Position numbers and translations under genes: made by a program. Below are positions 44,342 through 52,263 of a DNA stretch of 64,000 nucleotides, piece after piece; the first letter of the stretch is position 1; each line of letters starts with the position of its first letter. Under the pieces are notes generated by a model. That model was not told where the DNA came from, made no database searches, and worked only from the letters and a program-made list of their open reading frames with translations. Source of the DNA: Streptosporangiaceae bacterium (lineage in GTDB: Bacteria > Actinomycetota > Actinomycetes > Streptosporangiales > Streptosporangiaceae); contig JASHOI010000006.1 in assembly GCA_030041195.1 (NCBI GenBank), positions 7,372 to 71,371 of the forward strand, read 5' to 3'.

Positions 44342-44434
44342 CGCGATGAGGCTCGCGCAGCACCTGGATCCATATCCGGGCTGATGGCTTCTACCCCTTA
44401 CGGCGTCAGCGACGCCGTTCATGCAGGTGGAGGC
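44342..44434 (+). ncRNA. Fluoride (crcB) riboswitch of DUF3040/GTPase operon
   Basis: 5' half CGCGATGAGGCTCGCG, 3' half GGCTGATGGCTTCTACC (aptamer ends 44394). GCTTCTACC pairs over nine positions with GGTGGAGGC (44426-44434), the SD of ATG 44439, with a strong ACGGCGTC/GACGCCGT hairpin between. Confidence 0.94.
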
Positions 44435-44438
44435 CTCG

Positions 44439-44612
44439 ATGCCCGTTCGATGTCCATGGCAGACGCCGCAGCGTGCTCCCGTTGCTGCCGGCTGCACCGA
44501 TCCTGACGGCGCGTGGAGAGGAGACCGTCGTGTCGCAACATCAGCATCCATCGCCACTGCCGCCCGACCCAGAACCCCGAACGGGCTGCTCACCACTGCC
44601 GCCAGACCCTGA
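44439..44612 (+). CDS. 57-aa leader ORF after riboswitch
   Basis: ATG 44439 with the switch-controlled SD GGTGGAGG. Peptide begins MPVRCPWQTPQRAPVAAGC and resembles no family. It overlaps the next ORF in another frame; translation through it may open that start. Coding support is position and SD only. Confidence 0.35.
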   Translation: MPVRCPWQTPQRAPVAAGCTDPDGAWRGDRRVATSASIATAARPRTPNGLLTTAARP

Positions 44613-44697
44613 GCCGCACGACGGCTGCTCACCATTGCCGCCCGATCCGCATACCCAGCCGTCGACGATCCGCCCTACCGCGGTATCGAACCGATAG
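44530..44697 (+). CDS. 55-aa proline-rich protein with 13-residue repeats
   Basis: GTG 44530 after GAGAGGAG. From residue 9 it has nearly three copies of a 13-residue unit PLPPDPEP(R/H)(T/D)GCS (39-bp DNA repeat, 44554 to about 44660). Stop ten bases before the DUF3040 start. One Cys per unit; the PxxP-like runs could be a binding partner for a larger protein. Not recognised. Confidence 0.5.
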   Translation: MSQHQHPSPLPPDPEPRTGCSPLPPDPEPHDGCSPLPPDPHTQPSTIRPTAVSNR

Positions 44698-44707
44698 AGG
44701 AGCGACG

Positions 44708-45151
44708 ATGAGCCTCAGCGCCCGGGAACAGCGGGCCTTGGACTCGATCCGCGAAGAGCTCGCCAAGTCCGATCGGCAGCTGACAGCAATCCTGGCCGCC
44801 TTCACGCGGCTGGTATCGAACGAGGATATGCCGACTCGCGAGACGATCCACCAGAGCCCGTGGCGTGCCATCGGTGGTTCATGGCGTCGCCGACGAGAGG
44901 GCCCCCGAAGCGCAGCGAACTACTGGGCTCGCCCACCGCGCAGGCGCCTGAGCTTCACGCAGGCCGTTTTGGTGGTGTACCTGCTGATAACTGCCGGACT
45001 GATCGTCGCTGGCGTAGTCCTCGGCCCCGGAACCAGCCACAGTGCATGCCCACCGCTGTTGGCCATGACTTGCGCAAGTCCCGTTTCCGCACACAGTTCA
45101 CGCCCCGCAGTGCATCACAACCAGGCCAGGTCATGGACACGGGGAGGATAG
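44708..45151 (+). CDS. DUF3040 membrane protein
   Basis: 147 aa, ATG after GAGGAG. Starts MSLSAREQRALDSIREELAKSD, the standard opening of actinobacterial DUF3040 proteins, with one membrane helix at about residues 81-105 (FTQAVLVVYLLITAGLIVAG). The C-terminal 45 residues are polar and of low complexity. Function of the family is unknown. Between the Pro-repeat ORF and the GTPase, 17 bases from the latter. Confidence 0.85.
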   Translation: MSLSAREQRALDSIREELAKSDRQLTAILAAFTRLVSNEDMPTRETIHQSPWRAIGGSWRRRREGPRSAANYWARPPRRRLSFTQAVLVVYLLITAGLIVAGVVLGPGTSHSACPPLLAMTCASPVSAHSSRPAVHHNQARSWTRGG

Positions 45152-45168
45152 GAACACGGGGAGGACAG

Positions 45169-47604
45169 ATGGACGAACTGAAGGCCTACGCCGACCGCCG
45201 GCTCGAGCTCGGCGACCTGATCCGGGCTGCGCTGCACCTGGCTCAGGCCAGCAGGGATGAGCAGGCCGATAGCCAGGCCAGGGACCTGCTGGCGCGGCTA
45301 GCCGCCGGCACGTTCCGGCTCGCGGTGGTGGGCCAGTTCAGCCGTGGCAAGTCGACACTGATGAACGCCCTGCTCGGCGGGCCTTACCTGCCGATGGGCG
45401 CGCTGCCGATGACGTCGGTGATCACGACGGTCCGCTACGGCAGCCACCCCAAGGCGATCGTGCGCCGCCGCGGGCAGAGCCTGGGCACCGAGGTGGCGCT
45501 GGCTGCACTGGCTGAGTACGTCGCCCAGGCCAGCGCGACACGAGCCGAGCAGCAGGTTGCCTCGGTCGAAGTGGAGATCCCGGTGGAGATCCTCCGGTTG
45601 GGGTTCGAGTTCATCGACACCCCCGGCGTCGGGTCGGCCATCGAGACCAGCACCGCGACCACGCGGCGGTTCCTGCCACAGGCAGATGCAGTGATCTTCG
45701 TCACCGGCTTCGACTCCCCTCTGACCCAGGCCGAGGAGGGATTCCTTGCCGACGCTGCCGGGCACGCCGGCAAGCTGTTCCTGGTGCTCAACAAGCGCGA
45801 CCTGCTCTCTGGGCAGGATGCCGACGCCGTCGTGGAGTTCGTCAGGCACCGGCTGGGTGACCAGCTGGGCATAGCCGAGCCGCGCCTGTTCGCGCTGTCC
45901 GCGCTGGAAGGGCTGGAAGCGGTGCTCCGCGATGATGGCGAGCGGCTGGCCGGCAGCGGCCTGCCGGAACTGGACACCGAACTACGGGAGTTCCTGACGG
46001 TCGGCAAGGCGCAGGTGTTCTTGCGAAGTATCGCTGGACACGCGGCCGACCTGGTGGCCGGGCAGCAGCGCGGCCTGCGGCTGGGCCGACTGTCTCTCGA
46101 CGGGAGTCTCGCCCCGGAGGCAGTGCTGGCCGCTTTCGACGCGCGCATGGCAGACCTGGACCGCCAGCGAAAAGCCATAGCGGGCACGATCGCCGACCGG
46201 ATCGAGGCCCGCTTGCCGGGTCTGCTCGCCACCCGGCACTCTGACTGGCAGCTGGGGCTGCTGGATTTGCTCGGCCCGCTTGCCGAGAGCGCCCTGCCGA
46301 CCGGAGAGATGGACGGCGCGGTCCGCGATCTGGTGGAAAAAGCCGGGGACCGCCTGGAACGGGCCGGTCGCGAGGTGATCAGCGACTGGCTGAGCCGGCG
46401 GACGGGCGAGGTGCTGGAGACCGTCACCGGCATGGTGGCGTCCGAGGTAGGCGGACTGCTGGAAGTGGCCAGGTCCCCCGGCTTGGCAGGAGCCGAGATC
46501 GTCGGCCTGGCTACCGAGGATGACCGCCGGAAGCTGGCGGGCTGGTCGGCTGAAGACGTCCCTGACCTGGCGATCCAGCCGCCAGAGTGGACCGTCCACG
46601 TCGAGCAGCCACGGCGGTCACGGCGCAAGGCGGGCTTCGGCGACGCCGAAGCCCGCGATCGTCTGGATGCCGCACTTGCCGCCGCCGCGGACGCGTTCAC
46701 CGATCGCGTGCGGGCGGCATACCAGGGCGCCGCCCGGGACTGGGCAAGGCGGCTGGACGAGCAGACCGCCATCCAAATGCGCCAGGCAGCAGACCGCTTC
46801 CGCTGGTGCGTGCAAAACGTGCCCAGCGATGATGACCTGGCCGCTTTGGGCCGCCTGGCCGCCCGCCTCGCCGCCTTCCAGGCCGCACTCGAGATACCGG
46901 GTCCGCCCCGCGGGCAAGCTGAGACCGTGACACCGGCCGACAGCCCTGACGCCACCGCGCAGGGCGGCTGCACCGTGTGTCAGCAGATGGAACAGGCCCT
47001 GACCAGTTACCTGTTCACCGCCCAGTTTCGGCTCGCTACCCGCGACGACGAGCAGGAACGGCACGCGCTGGGCCAGGGATTCTGCCCTCTGCACACCTGG
47101 CAATACGCAGCCGTCGCATCCCCAGTCGGCATCTCCGCCGGCTACGCGCCGCTGGCCGCTTCGGTCGCCGAAGCGCTGGAGTCGCTCAGTAGGCAAGACT
47201 CCCCGGCCGCAGACCTGGCACGCGACGTCGCCTCTCTCACCGCCGGCCGGGGACGGTGCCCGGTTTGCGCGGCGCTGGCCGCCAGCGAGCGCACCGCGAT
47301 CGCCGAGCTATTCTCAACCGCCCTGCCACAGACGATCACACTGTGCCTGCGTCACCTAGCGCTGACCCTGTCCGCGGACGCGGACCCGCCGACATGCCGG
47401 GTGCTGCTGCGGGCCGCCGCGACTGCGCTGCGGCGAGAAAGCGAGGACATGCGCTCATTCGCGCTCAAACGCGAGGCCTACCGCCGCGGCCTGGTGACCG
47501 CCGGGGAATCCCGCGCCCACCTCGACGCGCTGCGCCGGCTCGTGGGGCTGCCCGCACTCACCCAGCCATGGGCCGATCAGGAATCAGCCGCATGGCTAGC
47601 GTGA
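45169..47604 (+). CDS. Dynamin-like GTPase with C-terminal CxxC/CxxH modules
   Basis: 811 aa, ATG 45169 after GGGAGGAC. G1 GQFSRGKST near residue 55, G3 DTPGVGS near 150, G4 NKRD near 208. Long helical stalk-like region, then two zinc-type units: CTVCQQ...FCPLH and CPVC...LCLRH. Ends in a helical tail (SFALKREAYRRGLVTAGES) shared with the 2237-4657 paralog. Proposed membrane-acting GTPase induced by fluoride; same operon as DUF3040. Confidence 0.9.
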   Translation: MDELKAYADRRLELGDLIRAALHLAQASRDEQADSQARDLLARLAAGTFRLAVVGQFSRGKSTLMNALLGGPYLPMGALPMTSVITTVRYGSHPKAIVRRRGQSLGTEVALAALAEYVAQASATRAEQQVASVEVEIPVEILRLGFEFIDTPGVGSAIETSTATTRRFLPQADAVIFVTGFDSPLTQAEEGFLADAAGHAGKLFLVLNKRDLLSGQDADAVVEFVRHRLGDQLGIAEPRLFALSALEGLEAVLRDDGERLAGSGLPELDTELREFLTVGKAQVFLRSIAGHAADLVAGQQRGLRLGRLSLDGSLAPEAVLAAFDARMADLDRQRKAIAGTIADRIEARLPGLLATRHSDWQLGLLDLLGPLAESALPTGEMDGAVRDLVEKAGDRLERAGREVISDWLSRRTGEVLETVTGMVASEVGGLLEVARSPGLAGAEIVGLATEDDRRKLAGWSAEDVPDLAIQPPEWTVHVEQPRRSRRKAGFGDAEARDRLDAALAAAADAFTDRVRAAYQGAARDWARRLDEQTAIQMRQAADRFRWCVQNVPSDDDLAALGRLAARLAAFQAALEIPGPPRGQAETVTPADSPDATAQGGCTVCQQMEQALTSYLFTAQFRLATRDDEQERHALGQGFCPLHTWQYAAVASPVGISAGYAPLAASVAEALESLSRQDSPAADLARDVASLTAGRGRCPVCAALAASERTAIAELFSTALPQTITLCLRHLALTLSADADPPTCRVLLRAAATALRRESEDMRSFALKREAYRRGLVTAGESRAHLDALRRLVGLPALTQPWADQESAAWLA

Positions 47605-47667
47605 ATCGGCAAAAGGCAGTCACGGCACGAGGGCGGCAGCTGCCGCCACCAGGGTCTGGTACCTGAC

Positions 47668-47673
47668 TACAAT
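47668..47673 (+). promoter_or_regulatory. -10 box of the enolase riboswitch promoter
   Basis: TACAAT, ten bases before the aptamer stem at 47684. No clear -35 box was seen. Confidence 0.45.
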
Positions 47674-47683
47674 CGGTGTGCAG

Positions 47684-47774
47684 CCGGATGAGGCTCCGGC
47701 TGGAGCGAGCCCGCTCCAGAACTGCCGCCAGGCTAATGGCCTCTGGCAGATCACGATCACGGTGACTGGGAGGC
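47684..47774 (+). ncRNA. Fluoride (crcB) riboswitch of enolase
   Basis: 5' half CCGGATGAGGCTCCGG, inner hairpin TGGAGCG/CGCTCCA, 3' half GGCTAATGGCCTCTGGC (ends 47747). GCCTCT can pair with GGGAGGC (47768-47774), the SD of the following ORF. The position after the core is G rather than C, slightly off consensus. Confidence 0.92.
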
Positions 47775-47778
47775 GGGC

Positions 47779-48090
47779 ATGACCGGGCTGAAGCTCTGCC
47801 TGGCCGCATCGACGGTGGCCTGTCCCGGGACGCGGAGAGCCTGGCACTGGCAGGCGGGCACGAAGCCGACGACACTGCGAGCACCGGTGCCATCTATGAG
47901 AGCGGCGCCTTCGGCGCTGCGCGGGCGCGGCGGCGGCGCTGGGCAAATCACGACGGCCTGGCGGCACCTGGGCCGGGCCCGCCCGTTAACGGGACGGAAG
48001 ACCCTGGCGTCACGCCGACGCTGGTTCAGACAATCAACGCTGGGAGGGCCGCCGCAGTCAGGCGGCTGCGGCCAGACCGGAGGAGCATGA
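47779..48090 (+). CDS. 103-aa ORF between riboswitch and enolase
   Basis: ATG 47779 has the switch-controlled SD GGGAGGCGGG and its stop overlaps the enolase start (ATGA). Its composition (Arg/Pro/Gly-rich, no recognisable motif) looks out of frame; the frame shared with enolase is open from 47766 and reads more like protein but has no start codon. It may serve mainly to couple ribosomes to eno. Confidence 0.4.
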   Translation: MTGLKLCLAASTVACPGTRRAWHWQAGTKPTTLRAPVPSMRAAPSALRGRGGGAGQITTAWRHLGRARPLTGRKTLASRRRWFRQSTLGGPPQSGGCGQTGGA

Positions 48091-49358
48091 TGACGGTTTT
48101 CGATGTCACGGGCCTGTCCGCGCTGGAGATCCTGGACTCGCGGGGACGGCCCACGCTGGCGGTCACGCTGCGGCTGGGTGACGGGAGCACCGCCACCGCC
48201 GGGGTGCCCTCGGGCGCGTCTACGGGGTCACGAGAGGCCGTCGAGTGCCGTGACGGCGACCCTGCCCGGTATGACGGCATGGGGGTGCTGGGAGCCGCCG
48301 AAGCGGTGAACACCGAGATCGCCGGGCTGCTGCGAGGCCGGTCGTGGGCGTCGCTGGCCGAGGCGGATCAGGAAATGATCGGGCTGGACGGCACTGCGAA
48401 CAAGAGCAGGCTGGGTGCGAACGCCATCGTAGGGGTCTCGATGGCACTGGCCCGCGCCCTGGCTAATTCTGCCGGCATCCCGCTGTGGCGATGGCTGAAC
48501 CCGGACGGGGTGACCCCGTCGCTGCCAGTGCCGCACTTCAACGTGCTCAACGGCGGGGTACATGCCCCCAACTCGCTGAACTTCCAGGAGTTCATGATCG
48601 CGCCGCTCGGCGCGCCGTCCATGGCCGAGGCCGTCCGCGCCGGCGCCGAGGTATACGCCGCGTTGCGCCGCGAACTAGCCAGCCGCAGACTGTCGACCGG
48701 GCTCGGCGACGAGGGCGGCTTCGCCCCCGAGATCACGCAGCCCGAAGAGGTGCTCGGCCTGCTGGTGCAGGCCATCGGCGCTGCCGGATACAAGACCGGC
48801 GCCGAGGGTGTTTCAATCGCCCTGGACCCGGCAGCCTCGGAGTTCCGCCAGCCCGACGGCCGCTACAAGGTCGCCAGCGACCTGCTGTCCTCGGCCGAGA
48901 TGATCGACCGGTATGCCGCCATCACCGGCCAGTTCCCTGTACATCTGATCGAGGACGGGCTGGGCGAGGACGACGACGACGGGTGGATCGCGCTGACCGC
49001 TCGCCTCGGCCACGCCACCGAACTGGTCGGCGACGACATCTTCTGCACCAACCCGGCCATCATCAGCCGGGCCATTGCCCGCGGGATCGGCAACTCGTCG
49101 CTTATCAAGCTGAACCAGATCGGCACCGTCACCGAAACCCTGGAATCGATGGCCATCTGCCGACAGGCCGGGTACCGGCAGTTCGTCTCCCACCGCTCCG
49201 GGGAAACCGACGACACCTTCATAGCCGACCTGGCCACCGGAACCGGCTGCGGGCATCTGAAGTCTGGGGCACCCGCCCGCGGCGAGCGCGTCGCCAAATA
49301 CAACCGGCTGATGGAGATCGCCGCCGCCCAGCCCGGTCTGCGCTATGGCATGCCGTAA
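48087..49358 (+). CDS. eno: Enolase
   Basis: 423 aa, ATG 48087 (or 48090) after GGAGGAGC. Converts 2-phosphoglycerate to phosphoenolpyruvate. Active-site features: NGGVHAPNSLNFQEFM, ALDPAASEF, LIEDGLGEDDDDGW, GDDIFCTNP, SLIKLNQIGT (catalytic Lys) and SHRSGETDDTFIADL. Fluoride with magnesium and phosphate inhibits enolase, so induction by fluoride is a known compensation. Probably an extra copy beside the housekeeping gene. Confidence 0.96.
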   Translation: MMTVFDVTGLSALEILDSRGRPTLAVTLRLGDGSTATAGVPSGASTGSREAVECRDGDPARYDGMGVLGAAEAVNTEIAGLLRGRSWASLAEADQEMIGLDGTANKSRLGANAIVGVSMALARALANSAGIPLWRWLNPDGVTPSLPVPHFNVLNGGVHAPNSLNFQEFMIAPLGAPSMAEAVRAGAEVYAALRRELASRRLSTGLGDEGGFAPEITQPEEVLGLLVQAIGAAGYKTGAEGVSIALDPAASEFRQPDGRYKVASDLLSSAEMIDRYAAITGQFPVHLIEDGLGEDDDDGWIALTARLGHATELVGDDIFCTNPAIISRAIARGIGNSSLIKLNQIGTVTETLESMAICRQAGYRQFVSHRSGETDDTFIADLATGTGCGHLKSGAPARGERVAKYNRLMEIAAAQPGLRYGMP

Positions 49359-49500
49359 CCGCAACGAGGCAGCGACGGCTTCCGCCGGCGCCGGCTGCCC
49401 TGTCCACCGCCAGCGCGGAAGAGCAGGACAGCCCAGGCTCAACCGTCATGGCCGCCGGTGAAGCCGCCGTGTCGGCCCGGAACCTCAAAGGGGGCCTCAG

Positions 49501-49785
49501 ATGACCCAGGATTATCTAATCGGGGAGCTGTCGATTCGGCTGGGCCAGCTCCAGGCGAATGCCACGCAGGACACGGAGGCAGAGGTTGCGGCGCTACGGA
49601 GGCAGATCGAGGCCGGGCCACCGCAGGGCCTGAGTGCCGCGGCGCTACAAGCCCTGGCGCTGGGGGACTACTTGTGCTGGCAGTCCCTGTGCCGCGGTGA
49701 CATGGTGGCCTTCTCGCAGCAGGCGGAGACCTTGGCGGAGCTTCGCCTGTTCGGCGTTTGCTCCAGGCTGCTCGCCGACGGCTAG
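49501..49785 (+). CDS. Small helical protein of unknown function
   Basis: 94 aa, ATG 49501 after AAAGGGGG. Predicted mostly helical (LIGELSIRLGQLQANAT, EVAALRRQIEAG) with two Cys in the C-terminal half. Follows enolase by 142 bases in which I see no aptamer; it could share the enolase transcript. Confidence 0.65.
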   Translation: MTQDYLIGELSIRLGQLQANATQDTEAEVAALRRQIEAGPPQGLSAAALQALALGDYLCWQSLCRGDMVAFSQQAETLAELRLFGVCSRLLADG

Positions 49786-49823
49786 CGCAAGGGCCCACAT
49801 CCATGGCTGCCAGTGGTGGCGGA

Positions 49824-50234
49824 ATGCCTGTCGTGAAAGCACTGACCCTGCGGCAGCCTTGGGCGTGGGCAGCAATTTACGGGGGCAAAGACGTCGAAAA
49901 TCGCCGCTGGAGGACTAGGCACCGAGGACCTCTGCTGATCCATGCCGGGATGGACGCCGATCCCGACGGTCCTGCATCGGTGCTCAAGACGATCGCCGAT
50001 CCAGACGTATACGCTCATCCTCGGAGCGCCTGGGATGCGCGCGGGGCCATCATCGGCATGGTTTTTCTCGCCGATATTCTGACCGACTCGCCCAGCCAGT
50101 GGGCTATCCCGAGGTGGTACCACTGGGTCTTTGAGTTCCCCTCGCCGATAGAACCGCCCATCCCGCAACGCGGGCGTCAGGGTCTGTGGAAGCCTTCACC
50201 TGCTGTGATCGAGGCATTGCGGGACATTCTGTGA
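49824..50234 (+). CDS. ASCH-domain protein
   Basis: 136 aa, ATG 49824 (ATG 49803 is an alternative). KALTLRQPWAWAAIYGGKDVENR is the classic ASCH opening, with the later GPLLIHAG, an RNA/nucleotide-binding beta-barrel. Ends with WAIPRWYHWVFEF... Function unknown; some ASCH proteins are amidohydrolases of modified nucleosides. Confidence 0.82.
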   Translation: MPVVKALTLRQPWAWAAIYGGKDVENRRWRTRHRGPLLIHAGMDADPDGPASVLKTIADPDVYAHPRSAWDARGAIIGMVFLADILTDSPSQWAIPRWYHWVFEFPSPIEPPIPQRGRQGLWKPSPAVIEALRDIL

Positions 50235-50279
50235 GGCGACGTTGACCGCGAGCCAGGCTCCTTGCCAAACTAACTGTCT

Positions 50280-50350
50280 GGCGAAGGGGCTCGCCCGGAT
50301 TGCGGCAGACGCCGCTGACGGTCCCTGCATCGTTCATCGATGTAAAGGAC
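50280..50350 (+). ncRNA. Second-family RNA with A6/U38, upstream of small gene
   Basis: 5' half GGCGAAGGGGCTCGCC, 3' half GCTGACGGTCCCTGC. Unlike the other five it has A-U at positions 6-38, making it intermediate with the fluoride aptamer. TGCATCG pairs with CGATGTA and GTCC with GGAC, hiding the SD AAAGGA. Confidence 0.75.
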
Positions 50351-50355
50351 GGTCG

Positions 50356-50628
50356 ATGTCTCATGTGAGCGAGGACGAGGTCCTTCTGCTGTGGCGCTCG
50401 CTGCGGGCGTTCCGGTCGGGCAGGAAGCCAGCGTGCGCGCCACAGGGGCGCCCGCCACGCAGTGCCTGCCCACTTCAGGACACCTGCCCACGCTGGCAGG
50501 GACAGCCCGATGACCAGCTTGCGAGCATGGAGGAAAGTGCCGAGCAGACCGAGCTGAGACGATCAGGCTGGCCGTGTAGCAGGCTGCTGGATTTGCTGTC
50601 ACCGGACCTCACCAGGATAGGCCCATAA
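50356..50628 (+). CDS. 90-aa protein of unknown function with cysteine cluster
   Basis: ATG 50356 after AAAGGAC, controlled by the RNA just upstream. MSHVSEDEVLLLWRSLRAFR is a good helix; then CAPQ..., CPLQDTC give three to four Cys within about 20 residues, possibly metal-binding. Not recognised. Confidence 0.55.
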   Translation: MSHVSEDEVLLLWRSLRAFRSGRKPACAPQGRPPRSACPLQDTCPRWQGQPDDQLASMEESAEQTELRRSGWPCSRLLDLLSPDLTRIGP

Positions 50629-50767
50629 TCTCCACGCAGTGGGGATTCGTGTCGGCGATCGCGAGCGCATCCGCACCGAGCGTGCCGAGATACAGCGGCC
50701 CCGGGAGGGCGCCAGCGCGGGCGAGCCCGGAGGTCGGGCCCGCCCGCGCCGTTCCGCCGACGGTGGC

Positions 50768-51400
50768 CTACTTGACCGGCGGTGGGCCGAACGGAAGGAT
50801 CTTGCGGCCGAAGGTGGACTCGATGATGTCGCCGGCCGCGTGGTACCAGGCCAGCACCGCGAAGAGCAGCACGACAGCGCCGCCTGCCTTGGTCACGTTG
50901 GGCATGTTGTCCCAGGCACCGATTGACAGCAGGACCAGGCCGACGAAGATCAGCCAAATGATCACAGTGAGTACCAGGTCGGTGCGCAGCGAAGCGATCG
51001 CGAGGTAGAAGGTGATCACCGCGAATACGGCCAGGAACAGGCCGGTGGCCGAGGAGAGCTGCGCGGCGGGCACGCTGGTCGCGTAGAGCGTGTCGAACGC
51101 GGCGAGTATCACCCAGAACGGCCCGTAAGTGCCGAACACCGCGCCGCCGAATAGGTTGCCCCGCGAGAACTCCATAATTGCGACGATGATCTGCACCAAA
51201 CCGCCGAAGAAGAACGCCGCAGGCAGCACGATAGGGGTCCCGGCCGCGTTCAGCACGCCGGTCTGGTACATGCCGATCATGAACGATGTGGTGCCGAACG
51301 CCGTCACGGCCCACGGCGCCGGGTTGGCCATTACCGCCGGGGCGGGCGGCGGAGCCGGGGCTGCCTCAGCCTCTTCCCCGATAGCACCTGATGTGGCCAT
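50768..51400 (-). CDS. GPR1/FUN34/YaaH (SatP-type) acetate channel
   Basis: 210 aa, ATG with AGGAGTGATG upstream. Six helices with family motif NPAPWAVTAFGTTSFMIGMY at residues 27-46 and the later GGAVFGTYGPFWVILA. These proteins carry acetate and succinate with protons. Weak-acid anion transport fits a fluoride (HF) stress theme, but no fluoride transport is known for the family. A second-family RNA lies 278 bases upstream on the same strand. Confidence 0.9.
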   Translation of the reverse strand: MATSGAIGEEAEAAPAPPPAPAVMANPAPWAVTAFGTTSFMIGMYQTGVLNAAGTPIVLPAAFFFGGLVQIIVAIMEFSRGNLFGGAVFGTYGPFWVILAAFDTLYATSVPAAQLSSATGLFLAVFAVITFYLAIASLRTDLVLTVIIWLIFVGLVLLSIGAWDNMPNVTKAGGAVVLLFAVLAWYHAAGDIIESTFGRKILPFGPPPVK

Positions 51401-51677
51401 TGGGCATCACTCCTGTCCTGTCTCCGGCCGGCCGGGGTGGCCGGCGGGGTCCGCGGTGAACAGCGCTGCTGTGGTGTGGTGCGGGGATGCTGACGGGCGC
51501 GTAAACCCGCACGATCATGGCCGACCGGCCGGTGAGCAGCTTGACGCTGGCGCCCGTAACTGGGCGCGATACGCCACATGGCGTGGCGGTGGCGGCGTGA
51601 CGTGCCGCCGACGGGGATACTGGCCGTGGCGAGATCACGGTCCAACATGGGGCACGCAGCCTCCTGTCCCGCGCTGG

Positions 51678-51724
51678 GCAGGGACCGTTGGCGGCGACCG
51701 CACTTAACGGCGAGCCCCTCCGCC
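51678..51724 (-). ncRNA. Second-family RNA upstream of SatP-type gene
   Basis: 5' half GGCGGAGGGGCTCGCC (51709-51724), 3' half GCCAACGGTCCCTGC (ends 51678). GTCCC can pair with GGGAC just downstream. The next SD (ACAGGAGG) leads to short frames, not directly to satP, so the controlled start is unclear. Confidence 0.75.
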
Positions 51725-51737
51725 GTCTCTGCTTCTG

Positions 51738-51765
51738 ATCGTAGATCCGGCTTTGCGTCCGGTAA
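51738..51765 (-). promoter_or_regulatory. Promoter of the 51.7 kb RNA
   Basis: -35 TTACCG (51760-51765) and -10 TACGAT (51738-51743), 16-base spacing, about 14 bases before the aptamer. Confidence 0.45.
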
Positions 51766-52263
51766 AGCGTGTGTCCCCTGAAGCCGCGCGTGGCGGTTGT
51801 TGCCAGCCGGGCGCGCCTCCCCGGTGCTGTCACAGTGGGAGGACCCGCCGGGCGACGGTGACGCGGCGCTCGATCCGGTCCTGCTGGCAACTCGCCACGC
51901 CGCTTCTGCTGCTGAGGGCTACCTTTCAGGCTCCGTCGCCCGGTAGACGCACGCGCTGAAGTCGTCGAGTGCTTCCTGGCACTTGGCCAGCGCGGCCGCG
52001 GCCGGCTCCGCCTGGGCGGAGCCGAAACCATCCACCGCCCGGACTTTCTTGTGCCCTCTTGCCAGTCTTTCAGGTTCTTTGCCGCATTGGTTCAGCTCGG
52101 CCAGGGTGCAGCGGCCCGCGATCGCCTCGGCCCGAGTCTGGCCATGGCCGCGGCGCGAGTCAAGCAGGGTGTGTTCGCGCGCGCCGGGACGACGGGATGA
52201 CCCGTGGTGAACATTCCGGATAATCGGAGAGAGAGCCGCTGCCGACCGAGGAGTCCTCCCGCG
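51766..52263. other. Stretch without a clear gene; possible coding remnant
   Basis: On the minus strand a frame from about 52190 to the stop at 51919 reads like protein (GRCTLAELNQCGKEPERLARG..., CQEALDDFSACVYRATEPER, four spaced Cys) but has no start codon, so it may be the end of a decayed gene. The rest holds the promoters of the 51.7 kb RNA and of the hydrolase. Confidence 0.35.

Noticed and set aside
51331..51648. 105-codon frame between the 51.7 kb RNA and the SatP-type gene.
   Set aside because: Starts near AGGAGG but is Arg/Pro-rich and overlaps satP by about 70 bases; probably a leader region rather than a protein gene.
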